Part shown: positions 43,557 through 55,071 of the stretch, in pieces | How positions within the stretch are numbered: the stretch's first letter is position 1 | Layout: each line of letters starts with the position of its first letter | Source of the DNA: Xiphias gladius | Taxonomy: Eukaryota; Chordata; Actinopteri; Istiophoriformes; Xiphiidae | Reading direction: 5' to 3' | Assembly: GCF_016859285.1 (NCBI RefSeq) | Contig: NC_053415.1 | Coordinates: 14,153,501-14,217,500, forward strand | Length of the DNA stretch: 64,000 bases | Made by a program: the position numbers and the translations under genes | The notes under the pieces: generated by a model | Seen by the model: only the letters and a program-made list of their open reading frames with translations | Told to the model about the DNA's origin: nothing | Databases searched by the model: none

Positions 43557-46500
43557 ATGAAGGATCCTATTAGCACCTGCTCTGTGAGTATTTTTTCTTT
43601 TTAAAAAAAAGCAGTGCAATGGAGTACAAGGTAATGTTTTTATATGGATTTTATTGTAAGAGACAGATCTCACAACTATAACAATCACATCAAACTTTGC
43701 ATTGGTTTGAACTCAGTTGATTCAGGCCGTTATTGCTCCATGGCAAAAATCTCATGGAGCCTTACTGACTGTCTTTCAGTATAACCAACTGTATCAAAAT
43801 GTGAAACGATTTTCAAAAACTGGGGAGTACTTTTGCAAAGAACTTCTGGCAGTTTTTCAGCAAAGGTAGGTTCAGTAGAGTTATGCCATTCAGACTCGAT
43901 TTTAATGATTACAGGAGTTATTGTGTGACTCAGTTATTGTCCCTTGCTGCAACCTTTACCTGTTTTAGAGCTGAGCTGGAACTTACTTATGCTAAAGGAC
44001 TGCAAAAACTTGCTGGCAAACTCATCAAGGCCTCCAAAGAAATGTCAAACAAGTAAGGGACATTGCTGAATATTTACTCAGCTCCATCTATTGTCTGTTA
44101 TGTGTTTAACATGACCTCTTCCTGGGAGCTAACTACCATGTGGTGTATAGAAATAATGGTGTCATGGGAAATAACAAGCACTCAGCAAGTTTGACGTGAC
44201 CAAAACACAGGTAGGTGTCAGGCTAATTAGCCCACAGCGTTAACCTTTTCCTGCTGACTCCCCACACAGTTCCACCTACAGTGCCTGGTGTCATGTGTCA
44301 GATGAGATGTACTCAAGAGCAGACGCCCACAGGTAGTTTTCAGCCTGCATTCACCTCATAACTATGCCTGTCCACAGATTAAACGTAAATGTAAGGGAGA
44401 TTTGGAGTTAAATATGCCGTTACTGTTCTCATTCCAGATCATTAGGAAAGGCATTTCAGCAAGAAGCAATTCTGGAAATCCGACAAATCTTAGACGAGCA
44501 TAATAAAAGGAAGAGGCCCGTATGTAATTTATTCTCTTTTTTTTGTTCTTCTTCGTTCTAGCTTCCAGTCATAACCATTTCTATGTTTCAATAGCTTGAC
44601 AGTGCCATTGAAAGAACTGGAAAACTTGTTACTGCTAATTGGAGTGAGCAACTCAAGGTAAAGAATCTTCTTCCAAACTGAAAATAAAAAAAAACAAAAC
44701 AGTTTTTAAAGGTCCCATATTTTACACTTTTTGACTGTTTTATTTGAAGTTTTGATATCCGTAAGAAGATATAGTATATTTGAGATTTTAAGTACCAAAA
44801 ACCATCTTAATGTGATTTACATCTCCTCTCTCACACACAATCACAAGAGACGCTCAGAGCCTCTCTTCTGATTGGCCAACTGTTTTCTGAGTGACGCACG
44901 GCCAGGCCAACCAAAGGTAAGAGATTGTAGCCTACTACTGTAATTTGGTAAAACTCCCCAGTAAATACGAATGGCAATGGTCAGTCAGTTGTGAAACAAG
45001 CCGAAAAAATTGTTAAATTCGGTCTGAAAGGCTCCGGCTGAATTTGGTGTGGAGCTATCCACCGGAGCCTTGGGCCTGGTTCCCGTACAAACCCCTGGAT
45101 CATCAGCGCCAGGGTGACCATCCGCGGTGTGCAGCATCCAGGTTCAGTGCAGGAGAGGTGGGGCCTGCTGCCCTTGCCTCCATCTTATTCTCCTCAGCTG
45201 CAACGGACCTGGGTGCAGATTTCAGGTAAACACTGAGAAACCAAATGCTGCAAGATTTGACAGTGGGTCCGGGTGGGCCGTGCTGGATGCATGGCTGACG
45301 GTGGTGACTGTTTGGTTGTGACATCACAACGTTACGGAAGTCCTGACAGCTCATTTTAAGGCACTGTTTCTGACTACAGGCTGTGTTTGCATTTCTCCAT
45401 GGATTTCACTTTTGATACTTTCACAGTATTTATATAGCTTTATAATCACAAGGAAAAACACAAGGAAATCTCAAAGCTCTCTTTCTAAAATATGGGACCT
45501 TTAAATATTGCAGAGATAGGAATCAGCTATTATGGAGCTGCTGCACAGACAGTGATTATCATGCTAATCCAAAAACCCTTAACCCATAAAATGTTTTTGT
45601 GGCTGTAAACTATTATGTTATGGTAATCTTTATAGTGAAGCCCTTGCAGTACATAATATATTATAGATACCTGCATAATGCATTACAAAGTATTAATGAT
45701 GCATCATAGGAGATGCTATAAGCTTTAAAAATACATTATGTTGTGTAAAAACAGTGATGAACCATTAAAAGTAGGATCGTAAAACTTCACAAGGTCAGTT
45801 TGAATTCCCTCTGTACATTTTGCATGACAGGTTAAGTTTTCTAAAATCCTGGTGCTGTCATGAAGGCATTATAATCAGCCATAACCACACTTTCGCTCAT
45901 CATGTTTACAGAAAGCACCACAATGCTCATGTGACTTTATAACCTTTCATGTAAAATGGGTAGATTGATCATGACCCACTGTGATGTTTGACCCTATAAA
46001 GTATTATTACCATACTTAAAAATACTTTTGGCTGTTGATGTGAAACATCATTCATTTTGAAGCTTATAGCAGCTTTATTGCTGCATTATGAATGTGTGAC
46101 AATGCATTATGCAGTTGTTACAGATGAGGGCTTCATTGAAAATGTTAAAGATTTCATTTTTTCTGGTTTTTCTTCATTTCTAAAACAGATAAAGAAGAAA
46201 TTAGCTGGACTAACAAGAGAACACGAGGCTCTGTTCAACTTTGTTGAGAACAACAAACACATTTGCACAGAAAAGGAAAAACAAAAGGTACATTATATGG
46301 TTACCAGACTACTTTCATCACTACATCCAGAATGTTTTCATACTCTGGGAGAGAATACTTGCTGAAAAAAAGCTTTCAGCATGGAAAATTAAGTTGTTTT
46401 TTTCCTGTTCTTGAGGACAGATGCTCATCAGGCTGACTAAGTCGGCAGAAATGCAGGCGCGGGTGGATGAGGAGTACTTTAATATCAACATTGATGGTCA

Positions 46501-49500
46501 TCAGATGAGACTCAAGTGGGAAAACACGCTGAAGAACTGCTACCAGGTGCTGGAAAACGCTTTTGTAGCTATCGTTTTGTAGGCATTTAGCTGTTCCTCT
46601 TTTCCAGAGTGGCTTTTTGTGAGTGAACAGGTAGGTTCAGTGTCGGGCTCCAGGACACCTCATTTGCGATAAGAGTTGAACCAGTGAGCTTTTGGTTGCA
46701 GAAAATGGTTTATAAGCACCAGGTCAATCTACCACCCAAGTGCTCTGTTTGGAGAACCAAATTACCATTGTATTCTGTAACTTGTTTCATCCTGTACACT
46801 CTGAGATACACACATTTAATCAGTATACAGAAAAGAATAGCAGCACATGGGAAAATGTGGAAGTTTTCTTCAAGGACATTTTAGCAGGACATTGGGCTGC
46901 TGGCTAAAACCCATGATGTAGTGTTTTTGTTTAGATGACAATTATCCAACAGAAGGTGTTATATTAGGGTATTGTATGCTCCACAGAGTGAATGACGAAG
47001 CCAGGAATCTTGATAGGGATTGAATGTGCTGTACAGAAAGCATCACAGCGTTATGCTCTGCTTTTTCAGATCATACAGGAGCTGGAGAAACAGCGAATTG
47101 AAGTTCTGTGCAACATTTTGAATAGATACAACCTTCACATGTTCAGCATTGGGCAGACCCTCAAACATGTAAGACATCTTGACATTCATCCTGCTCACAA
47201 ATATACCCTAAATCCCATGATGGATAATGCAATTTGTGTATACTTCTGCTTCCTCCAGGGCCAAAGACAGATAGAACAGTTGGTCCAAAGGGTGGATATG
47301 GATAAGGATATACAAACCCTGGTGGAGGAAAACAGAATCACAGCTAGTGATAACAAAGTCGAATTTTTGATGGCTGATTATTTTGTAAGTGTTCAATTTT
47401 ACTCCCAGAATCTGCTGTTGCATTTTGAAGAGAAGTTTGTGTGCAGGCCACAGACTCGTCCAGTGACTCCCCCATTCAAAGACATACCCAGTCATCTCTG
47501 CACGGGATGTCTGCACAGGCCTGACTCAAAAGCTGTTCTTTAGTGCGCTCTAATGTATATTTAGTGTTTTTTAGCATGTCGTTATGTTGTCACAAATTTA
47601 AAGTACTCAGGTCGACCTCGGAAATATGATATTAACCTCAATGAGATTTACCTGATTTAATGTAGGTTATATACTATATCTGAATGTACAGAGAGCAGTG
47701 CAATAGCACTAATAGCTTGTTTGTGAAATTTCCTGAAAGTACCCCATTGATCAATACTACACCAAGACCATCATAGTTACTGATGTGATTTGATAAATAC
47801 CTGTTATCTGTGTTCTGGTAAATCAGGAGGAGGACAGCAAATCACTGATGGGAAAAGACCGAAGACGAGAGGCCATCAAACTCAAACTCCAACGTCTGGA
47901 GGACAATATTACAAGAACAAAGAAAGACTGTGAAGGTTATTTGAGTGCAATCTGCATTCAATAATGCATTATAAGAACACAAAATCATCTCATGGAGGCG
48001 GAAAAATTGTCTTTCAGTTTAACTCTATGATCCATAATGGACAGTACTAAATAAGGTCATTCAAGTTGTTTCTAAGTCACCTTTGACATTCTTGTTGCAG
48101 GAATTGAAAAACTGATGAAAATGTACTCTGAAAATCCTTCATTCTCAAACCAAAAGAACCTTGAGGAAACTGAACAGCAGCTTGATGAGGTAAACAGTGT
48201 ACAGTGTGTGTCATGGATGGATAGTAGCCTATACAGCTGGATATTTACATTAAATTGATCATTAATTAGATCTGCTGTATTGCTGATTAATGTCATCTTG
48301 TTGCCTGTAGAGTACTCTAAAACTGGATCTCCTCGAGGCAACTCACTACAAACTCTCTGTATCACTGTCTGAATTAGAAGGAAAAGCCAAGTCCTTTCAC
48401 CGATTCGGTGACAGCATTGTGAAATGGAAAGATAAGGTAAGACTACAAGTATCATCTTCAGGACCGACTGCTTGTGCACCGTATGTGGTAGCTTGTTCGC
48501 TTAGGATGGAGTGTTTGTGAATTGTAATGTCCCTGGTTTGAATCCCCAAACTGATGACAAAAGTCCTGGTGGGAAAAAAAACAATTAAGCTATGCCTCAG
48601 CATAATATATGGCTACATTTATAGCACAACCACTGGAACTATAGTGGGATGGTGGACTTGTTTTATTCGACAAATGGTGTCCGATTTCCCCTGGATTAAA
48701 AGGGTGAAAAGGCATCTACTTATTGTGACACAGCCTTTTAATTCAAGTATTCTACATTTGGTTATTGTGGTATAATTACTGAATTAAGCAACTGCTGCCT
48801 GGGTGACTGCTTATTTGGATATTATATAAAAGGGGTTCCCATCCTTTTTGTCTGATATAACACCACAGCCCTGTCAGATGTGCTTAAGTTACGCTTCATC
48901 GACACTAGCTGCAAAACGAGACACAAGGATTGTCCATTTCGACTTGCATCCGTCCTGGTCCTGCAACTAACAATTATTTTCATTAAGGAACAATCTACTG
49001 ATGATTCTCTTGATTAATCGTCTAATCTCTTGGTGTATAAAATCTCAGAAAATAGAGAAAAATGGCTGTTAGAATTTCCTAAAGCCCAAGGTGGAATTAT
49101 AAAATACCTTGTTTTTCTTACCCACTGTCCAAACTCCAAAAATGATCAATTTACTAGAACATACAAAAAGAAAAGCAGCAAATCCAGGAAAAGGAATCTG
49201 AACCTAGCAGTAAGTTTGGCATTTTTGCTTAAGAAATGACTCAAGTGAGTAATTATTGGAATAGTAGCTGTTTTCTGTCAGTACGTCAGATGTCTGAGCT
49301 CTAATTCATATGACTTAGACTCGCAGCAGCTGGACGTTTCATTCATTTCTCCATTTCTTTTAGCTAGCCGTTTGATTTCTCTACGTATTTGCTAACTAGT
49401 TTAGCACGTAAAATAAATTAGGTAGCGTGGCATGTGGTGTACTGATGTTACAGCTGACTGAGGTTGGTGGAAGGCACGTCCTGTGCAATCACACTACAAT

Positions 49501-50308
49501 AGCTGGTAGTTTATTGGTTACTGTCAATAAATATACTACAGATCAGCCACATGTAATCTTACTTGTGTTTATTTTCCTCCTAAGCATTTCTAAATGTATA
49601 TCAAACATAACCCAAACTATTATTCTTTCAAAGGACTGCGAGCATAGTGTTGTTCAACTGACTCGACAAGTCAAACTCAGGAGGACACCATTCAGATCCC
49701 GACAGTCACTGAGAGCTTCCATCATTTACAAAGGACCGGCTCAGTTTGTGACACAGCAGTCCGTGGAGCCTTCACTAGGTGCCAGTGACCAGGTCACCTC
49801 CACAGCTTCAACACATGAAACTGAAGCGATAGAGTGTGGCAGCACTGTTAATGGAGCCCTGGCTCACACAGGTGATGACAAAGGACAGGGTAAGACATTT
49901 GCAGAGCACCAACACACATTTATTTCTAATCACCACATTTGGAAATTTACAATAAAATTAAAGCAATGGAAAATATTAACACTTTATAGGTCAAACAACA
50001 TCAAAGTTGTGCAGTATAGGAAAATGCAAGGCCCTCTACAATTTCACACCTGAACAGGATGATGAATTGACTTTGAAAGAGGGTAAGTTGCAACTCAGCT
50101 ACAGATTATCTAAAACATCAGTAGAGGTTGATAGCTTAACTAATAAAATGATTTCTGTTTGTGTATCACAGGAGCTCTTCTAAACATTTACACAAAGGAG
50201 GAGAATGGTTGGTGGTTTGGTGAACTTAACGGGCAGACAGGTCATTTCCCATCAGCCTATGTTGAGGAGCTGCCTGTGTTAAGCATTGCCAATTCATCCG
50301 ATGCCTGA
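43557..50308 (+). CDS. nostrin: Nostrin (nitric oxide synthase trafficking adaptor), complete, 16 coding exons
   Basis: F-BAR/SH3 adaptor that binds eNOS and dynamin and promotes eNOS internalisation at the plasma membrane (family knowledge). Exons: 43557-43583, 43780-43865, 43969-44052, 44270-44332, 44438-44519, 44595-44657, 46189-46287, 46421-46546, 47070-47168, 47259-47384, 47827-47935, 48101-48189, 48311-48436, 49634-49889, 49990-50082, 50172-50308. They join in phase to 554 residues (human 506). Start MKDPISTCSYNQLYQNVKRF aligns with human MRDPLTDCPYNKVYKN. The F-BAR/coiled-coil part contains AYAKGLQKLA-like TYAKGLQKLAGKL, MRLKWENTLKNCYQ and KDIQTLVEENRI. The C-terminal SH3 (about 490-548) shows KCKALYNF, ENGWWFGELNG and GHFPSAYVEELP. 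The linker in exon 14 is longer and poorly conserved. Intron 6 hosts a TTAA-flanked element. Confidence 0.96.
44710..45500. mobile_element. TTAA-flanked non-autonomous element with perfect 15-bp inverted repeats
   Basis: AGGTCCCATATTTTA (44710-44724) is matched by its exact inverse TAAAATATGGGACCT (45486-45500). Both ends are flanked by TTAA (44706-44709, 45501-45504), consistent with a piggyBac-type target duplication. It is 791 bases with no transposase. It lies in nostrin intron 6. The flanks are also compatible with a TTTAAA palindrome, so the exact duplication is inferred. Confidence 0.75.
46628..46733 (-). repeat. Possible degenerate tRNA-like SINE fragment in nostrin intron 8
   Basis: The minus strand has a box-B-like GGTTCAACTC within CACTGGTTCAACTCTTAT and a GGTAGATTGACCTGGTG stretch upstream. 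Weak similarity only. Confidence 0.3.
48480..48560 (+). repeat. tRNA-derived SINE head in nostrin intron 13
   Basis: TGGTAGCTTGTTCGC resembles box A. GGTTTGAATCC, about 45 bases downstream, differs from the box B consensus by one base. It is not a functional tRNA: no acceptor stem or anticodon arm is evident. Confidence 0.5.
48960..49270 (+). repeat. Family R1 interspersed repeat, forward copy in nostrin intron 13
   Basis: Starts CTGCAACTAACAATTATTTT and contains TTGATTAATCGTCTAATCTC, AAAGCCCAAGGTGG and the end block TGACTCAAGTGAGTAATTAT. Best preserved forward copy in the window. Confidence 0.85.
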
Positions 50309-50657
50309 CAGCAAAAATGTAAAAATCACCCTGGATCAAAGAGATTATAAACTTCTACAATGCAGAACAATGAAATGGCAGTGACTGGAAGCCTCATACA
50401 TAATAAAAATACAAAACAAGTTCCTGTCTGTGTACTGGGTAATGATATTCGTGGCTTTAACATATTAAGTTAAATCAAAAACAGTCAATTCAATATCACA
50501 TGTTCCTCTGCTGACAGTCAGGATCTATGATTTTTGTCACTGGAGTCTGCAGTGATATTGTGCAATGCTGTTAGGATTCATAATGTATTTGACTTTTTAT
50601 ACCCAAACAATAATGCCACCTTGTGTACAGCCAAACTCAACTACTGTTAAGGACTTT

Positions 50658-50663
50658 AATAAA
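50658..50663 (+). terminator. Poly(A) signal of nostrin (probable)
   Basis: AATAAA 350 bases after the nostrin stop. Alternatives lie at 50402-50407 and 50735-50740. Confidence 0.5.
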
Positions 50664-50778
50664 TTTGTGTTTTAATAGATTGATATGGTTGACATAAGTA
50701 AAAGTGTTACTTTAAATGAGTAATAACATGAAAAAATAAATGAAAAATGTTTATATCATTATGTGAATGATCAATTAC

Positions 50779-50784
50779 TTTATT
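50779..50784 (-). terminator. Poly(A) signal of spc25 (probable)
   Basis: TTTATT on the plus strand is AATAAA in the spc25 sense, about 463 bases after its stop. Confidence 0.5.
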
Positions 50785-51246
50785 TATCTTCACCTTTGAA
50801 GACCATCTAGTAGAGAGACAGATTTGAGTAGATAAAAAAACTGTTCTGTCACTATTTCCACCAGATCACCAGTTCTCAAGGAAAAACTCCAGCGTTTGAA
50901 ACAATGCCAAATACACAGTTTCGAGTGAACTGTAGCATGCCCATACTCAGAAAAAAATGAGACAGGACACTTGTGCATATAACACTAGTAATTATTTAGC
51001 TAGAAGTCCAAATTTTTTAATATAGCTTCTTGATTTTTGCCCAGAGAAGTGTACTGTAAATCCATATACTTGTATACGTGTTAGGCTTGACAAAGCAGAA
51101 AATGTGTTGTTTACACGGCCGTGGATACAAAACTGTGCTGAATTGCATTTTAGTTGATTAAGAAAAATATGAACAGTTTCTTGAATTAGTCCACATTGCA
51201 GGAAGAACTTCCCTGCATGGTTCCTTGTCCTCCTACCCTTCCAATC

Positions 51247-54200
51247 TTAGCAACGTGCCTGAGAGATAAACTCCTTCCTGACGTTTGCCAGGAATGCTGG
51301 TAAGTTATTGGTCTCCTGAAGTCGGCTTTCCAAGACTGGCAAACACTTGAGAGCGGGGTCACTAGACACAACTGTGGAAATAGAAGACTTGGGTAAATCT
51401 TATGGAAGCCACCTCCAATGCTTATTCAGAAATAGGGCTGGTGAAATTTAATTTTTTATTTTTGTCAGCAAATCCCTTGAAAAGACCAAAACCATGGATG
51501 CATTAGTCTGTTTCTCAATTCTTTTTAAACTTTCCCGTCTGTCGCACTAATCCCCACACTCATTTGTTCATACTGAAAATGTAAATGTTTAAAAACAGGT
51601 CACAAGTATAGAGTTTTATTTTTGTAAGGCCAAATAAATCTCCTGAAAGAGCCAGGCACTGTCATTTTTAGCAAATGTTATTCAAACAGGAGTAAACGCT
51701 ACATTTTTTTGGGACTACTTTCTGCCCTGGATTAATACACGTTAGGTGCTCTAGTGAGTATTTACAGAGGCAGAATGGTTTATAAAGGATTGACTCCCAA
51801 CACACTACAGTGGCTCTGTTCATGAGAATGAAGGAACATGTCAGACAACAGTGAAGCTCTATGCCACAGAGAAATAAGGTACATCAGGCTTTAGATCAGT
51901 GATACTCATAAAGCAGCTCGCCAAGCTTCAATAAGTAGCTAGCATGGCAGAAAATAATTATACGATAATACAGCCATTAAACATAATCCTTAAAATACTC
52001 AAAACAGCTTCACTATTCATACACAAGATGGCAGGATAGGCCGCAAAAATTTCATTACTCACTGCCATGTCCGCAGTGACTCTAACTCCGCCGTCCTAAA
52101 TATTTCTACTGAATTAAACCGGACAAATTTCGCCAGTGTGGCCTCACTGCTCACTCATGTTGTAACATTTAGCTCTGCTATTGCAGGGTGGTCTCAGGCT
52201 CGTTTACATGTAGTGCACGAACAATAAAAACGTATCGATGTCTTATCAAACAAAGTCACAAACAAGATGGAGAGAAACAAGACAGTGTGTCAGTGAATAA
52301 AACGCAGTCAGAGCTTGCAACAGCCAAAAATCAAAATAAAGACTACAAGAGGTCAGAGTAAATAAATGAAAGGTACAAGCTTTACAAGATGAGAAGAGGA
52401 TATTTCAAGAAAAATTGATAGATAAGTTTTTATTTGTCCTCCATGGTACCAAACCTTTGTGTTTAATATGTAACAAAACCTGCTCCAGCCTAGGGTGAAG
52501 TTAGAGTTATCATTTCCAAATCAGGCACCCAAAATGTTTCATGGCAAAAGTGGCTCTCCTAATGACTGTGTCCTGTCAGTGTGGCTCCCATGAAAAAAAA
52601 TTGTGAAGACTACTGCCTTAGAAACACAACAATAGGTTTCAGTAGGATGAATTGATTGTTTGCTTTGGTCTTCTCTATTTTTTTCTGTGTCGATAGAAAA
52701 AATAAAATATTACCAATCTTATCCTTTAAATTAAGGAAATAAATTAATATCAATAGTGTGGTTTGCCAGCTATAATTTAATTACAATCCGCAAAGTTTCT
52801 TATTTCAGCACAGTTTTCTGTTATACAGTATGGGTGTTTCTGTGTTTTAACTTACTCTGGTAAGATCCATCTTCCTTAATCCCCATTGTGACAACGTAGG
52901 CACTATCCTGATCTGAAGGGCTGATGTTCCGGAAAACAAACTGCAGCTTTTCACCTTTACAAAGACAACAAACACAGTCTGTAAATTCTGAAATAATGTT
53001 TACTTCAACTTAAGAGAGAGTCAGGGCTTACTTAAGATAGCCATTTCTTCTGTACAGGAGTCTTTGCTGGTGTTTGATGACTGACACGATGTGCACCAAC
53101 CTCTGCCCAGTATACAGTATATTGTTGATTTATTGTATTTCTCATAAACCACTTGTTTTTTGTAGGTTTGGCATTCATCAGTGGATTTACACCATATGAA
53201 AGTGGCTAGAGGATCCTGTGGCTCAGGATACAAACCTATTTCTTATAAGACAGAGAGCCCGCAACTCGCCATTTCAATTGCAGTTAATGCATAAACATAA
53301 ACATAAAAAAAAAACAAAAACAAAAAAAACAGGGGATTCAGAAACATACTGAATATGGAAATGGAAATGTTTGTGTTTGACATACCTTTAATCAATTGTG
53401 TTTTGCCGAGGATTGTTCGTATCTCCATCCCCAAATGATCTTGAAAGACTAGTCTAGCCTTCTGGAGATTCCTCAGTCTGTCTTTGTTTGCTTTATTTTG
53501 AGATTCGATTACTAAGAGAGAGAGAGAGAGAGCACAAAAGAAAAACTAGTGCAGGGGTCAATTACTAAAACGGCTGTATGCTACTGTTACAAATTAAGTT
53601 CTTTTCAAATATCAACTTACACTCTTTTCTCTTGGCTTGTTCTTCTTTAAGTTTCTCTATCTTCTGAATAATGTCATCTTTCTGCATCTCCTTCTGCTGA
53701 ATCTCAGACATCACTTCAGAAATGTCATGCCGTTTTTCTTTCAATGATGCATTTTTCTGTTCCAAGTCTGGGGGGATAAATCGAATCAGCCCAAGTCTTT
53801 CACATAAACAATTGAGGTTTTGAAGCTGTTTTAGCTTTAGTTCCAAAACACAAGTACAGGACTTTAGTATTTATCAAAAAAATGAGGAACTATTCAGTAC
53901 ATGGTAACAGTTTAAGTGCTGGAACAAAAATACAGATGGTGTTGGGCTGATAGTATAACGTCATCAATCTTGTAAACACATTAACACAGAGCTACAAGTG
54001 AGTGTATGGCACACATGTAAGGCACAGATGCAATTCTTTGCAATGCCTAATGCAGAAACTCACCTCTTTTGAATGTCTGTATCGTCTCAAACAGCATCTC
54101 ATCATCCTTACATTTCTTTAGACATGTATCTGCACCAAAGAATTAAATACCAATAAATAACCATCCAAATCAGCAAAATCTATCACCTGAGCAACTCTAA

Positions 54201-55050
54201 TGTCAACTTAAATAACTGTATATGAATGATAGTCGTGGCCCTCAACCCTGACCTGGTGAGTGATGACCAGTGTCTTAAAATACTCCAAACACACAACCCA
54301 ACAACATTGTGACCACTTGTTTTCTATGTTAAATCGGAAACCAAGACACTTCTCAGGTTAAAACTGTAAAACTAACATTTAGCCATTAATAGTATTCTTA
54401 ATTAAATATTAAAAGTAATGGCATACATTTATTCACACAGTGGTGTGAACAGGTTACTCCTGTTTCATGAAAGCACTTGGCCACTTGCAGCTATGCTTCA
54501 CAGTGATTAAGAAGGTTGTCAGCATTCCTCTCCTTAAATGTAAGTAGCACCAGCTGAGGAGTTTTAAAAATTTCTCTGACGCAGGGCCTCCCATGGCTTA
54601 AAACTACACAAAAGAGGCCATGAGCAGGTTAGAGGTTTTGCTTCACACATACATTAAGTTAAAACTTTAAAAATGCTCGTCAACATACAGTACTTGTTAC
54701 ATTTGGGCTGCAAACAACTATTTAACTGTTAGTGTTTTGAATTGCTGTGGTTCTGAAAGAAGCCTGCAGCTCAATCTGTACACAGTACAGTGTATACTGT
54801 ATAGCATTACAATACTATACAGTATCATACTACAAGAATAGGTAAGGTAATGGAAGAAAAGCTCTACTAATCACTTTACATTATGGACACAAAACTTACC
54901 AAGTGCAGACTTCACAAAATGTCTATGGGACTGGCACAACTCTGTAGTTGCATCCATTATCTCCCCATATGTTTTAAGCTGTTTGTTGTGGCTCTCCTCC
55001 ATAGCACTGGTGAACCTGACACTCATGTTTGGATCAGTAATGGACGTCAT
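51247..55050 (-). CDS. spc25: Kinetochore protein Spc25, complete, 6 coding exons
   Basis: Subunit of the NDC80 complex. With Spc24 it anchors the complex to the inner kinetochore during mitosis (family knowledge). Coding exons: 55050-54900 (exon begins in 5'UTR at 55071), 54129-54064, 53767-53621, 53511-53386, 52954-52856, 51371-51247. They join to 237 residues (human 224). The N-terminus MTSITDPNMSVRFTSAMEES is divergent from human. A long coiled coil follows (DLEQKNASLKEKRHDISEVM through KLKEEQAKRKE), then QNKANKDRLRNLQKARLVFQ and the globular RWD-type tail GEKLQFVFRNISPSD...ETNNLPAFLANVRKEF, which closely matches human KLQFIFTNIDPKN and ETNNFSAFLANVRKAF-type sequence. All introns are GT-AG. 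An unexplained open segment lies in the intron at 53032-53235. Confidence 0.95.
53032..53235 (-). other. Candidate cassette exon inside spc25
   Basis: On the spc25 strand, between exons 53511-53386 and 52954-52856, an acceptor-like AAATAG|GTTTG (53235) and a donor A|GTAAGC (53032) bracket 204 bases. Both flanking exons join at phase 1, and this segment also enters and leaves at phase 1. Inclusion would add 68 residues without a stop. The product starts GLYPEPQDPLATFIWCKSTD and has six cysteines, unlike the rest of Spc25. Another AG six bases upstream keeps the same frame. The main model without it matches human Spc25 directly. Function unknown. Confidence 0.35.
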
Positions 55051-55071
55051 GATGTTTGGCTGTCAGACAAT

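Larger units (their letters stand above)
50309..51246. other. Tail-to-tail 3'UTRs of nostrin and spc25
   Basis: The stop codons of the convergent genes are 938 bases apart. Candidate poly(A) signals face each other across 50658-50784. There is no repeat or other gene in the interval. Confidence 0.75.

Noticed and set aside
48480-48560. Possible tRNA gene with box A and box B
   Set aside because: Box B is off consensus, no cloverleaf or acceptor stem pairs, and it lies within an intron among other repeats. Better read as a SINE head.
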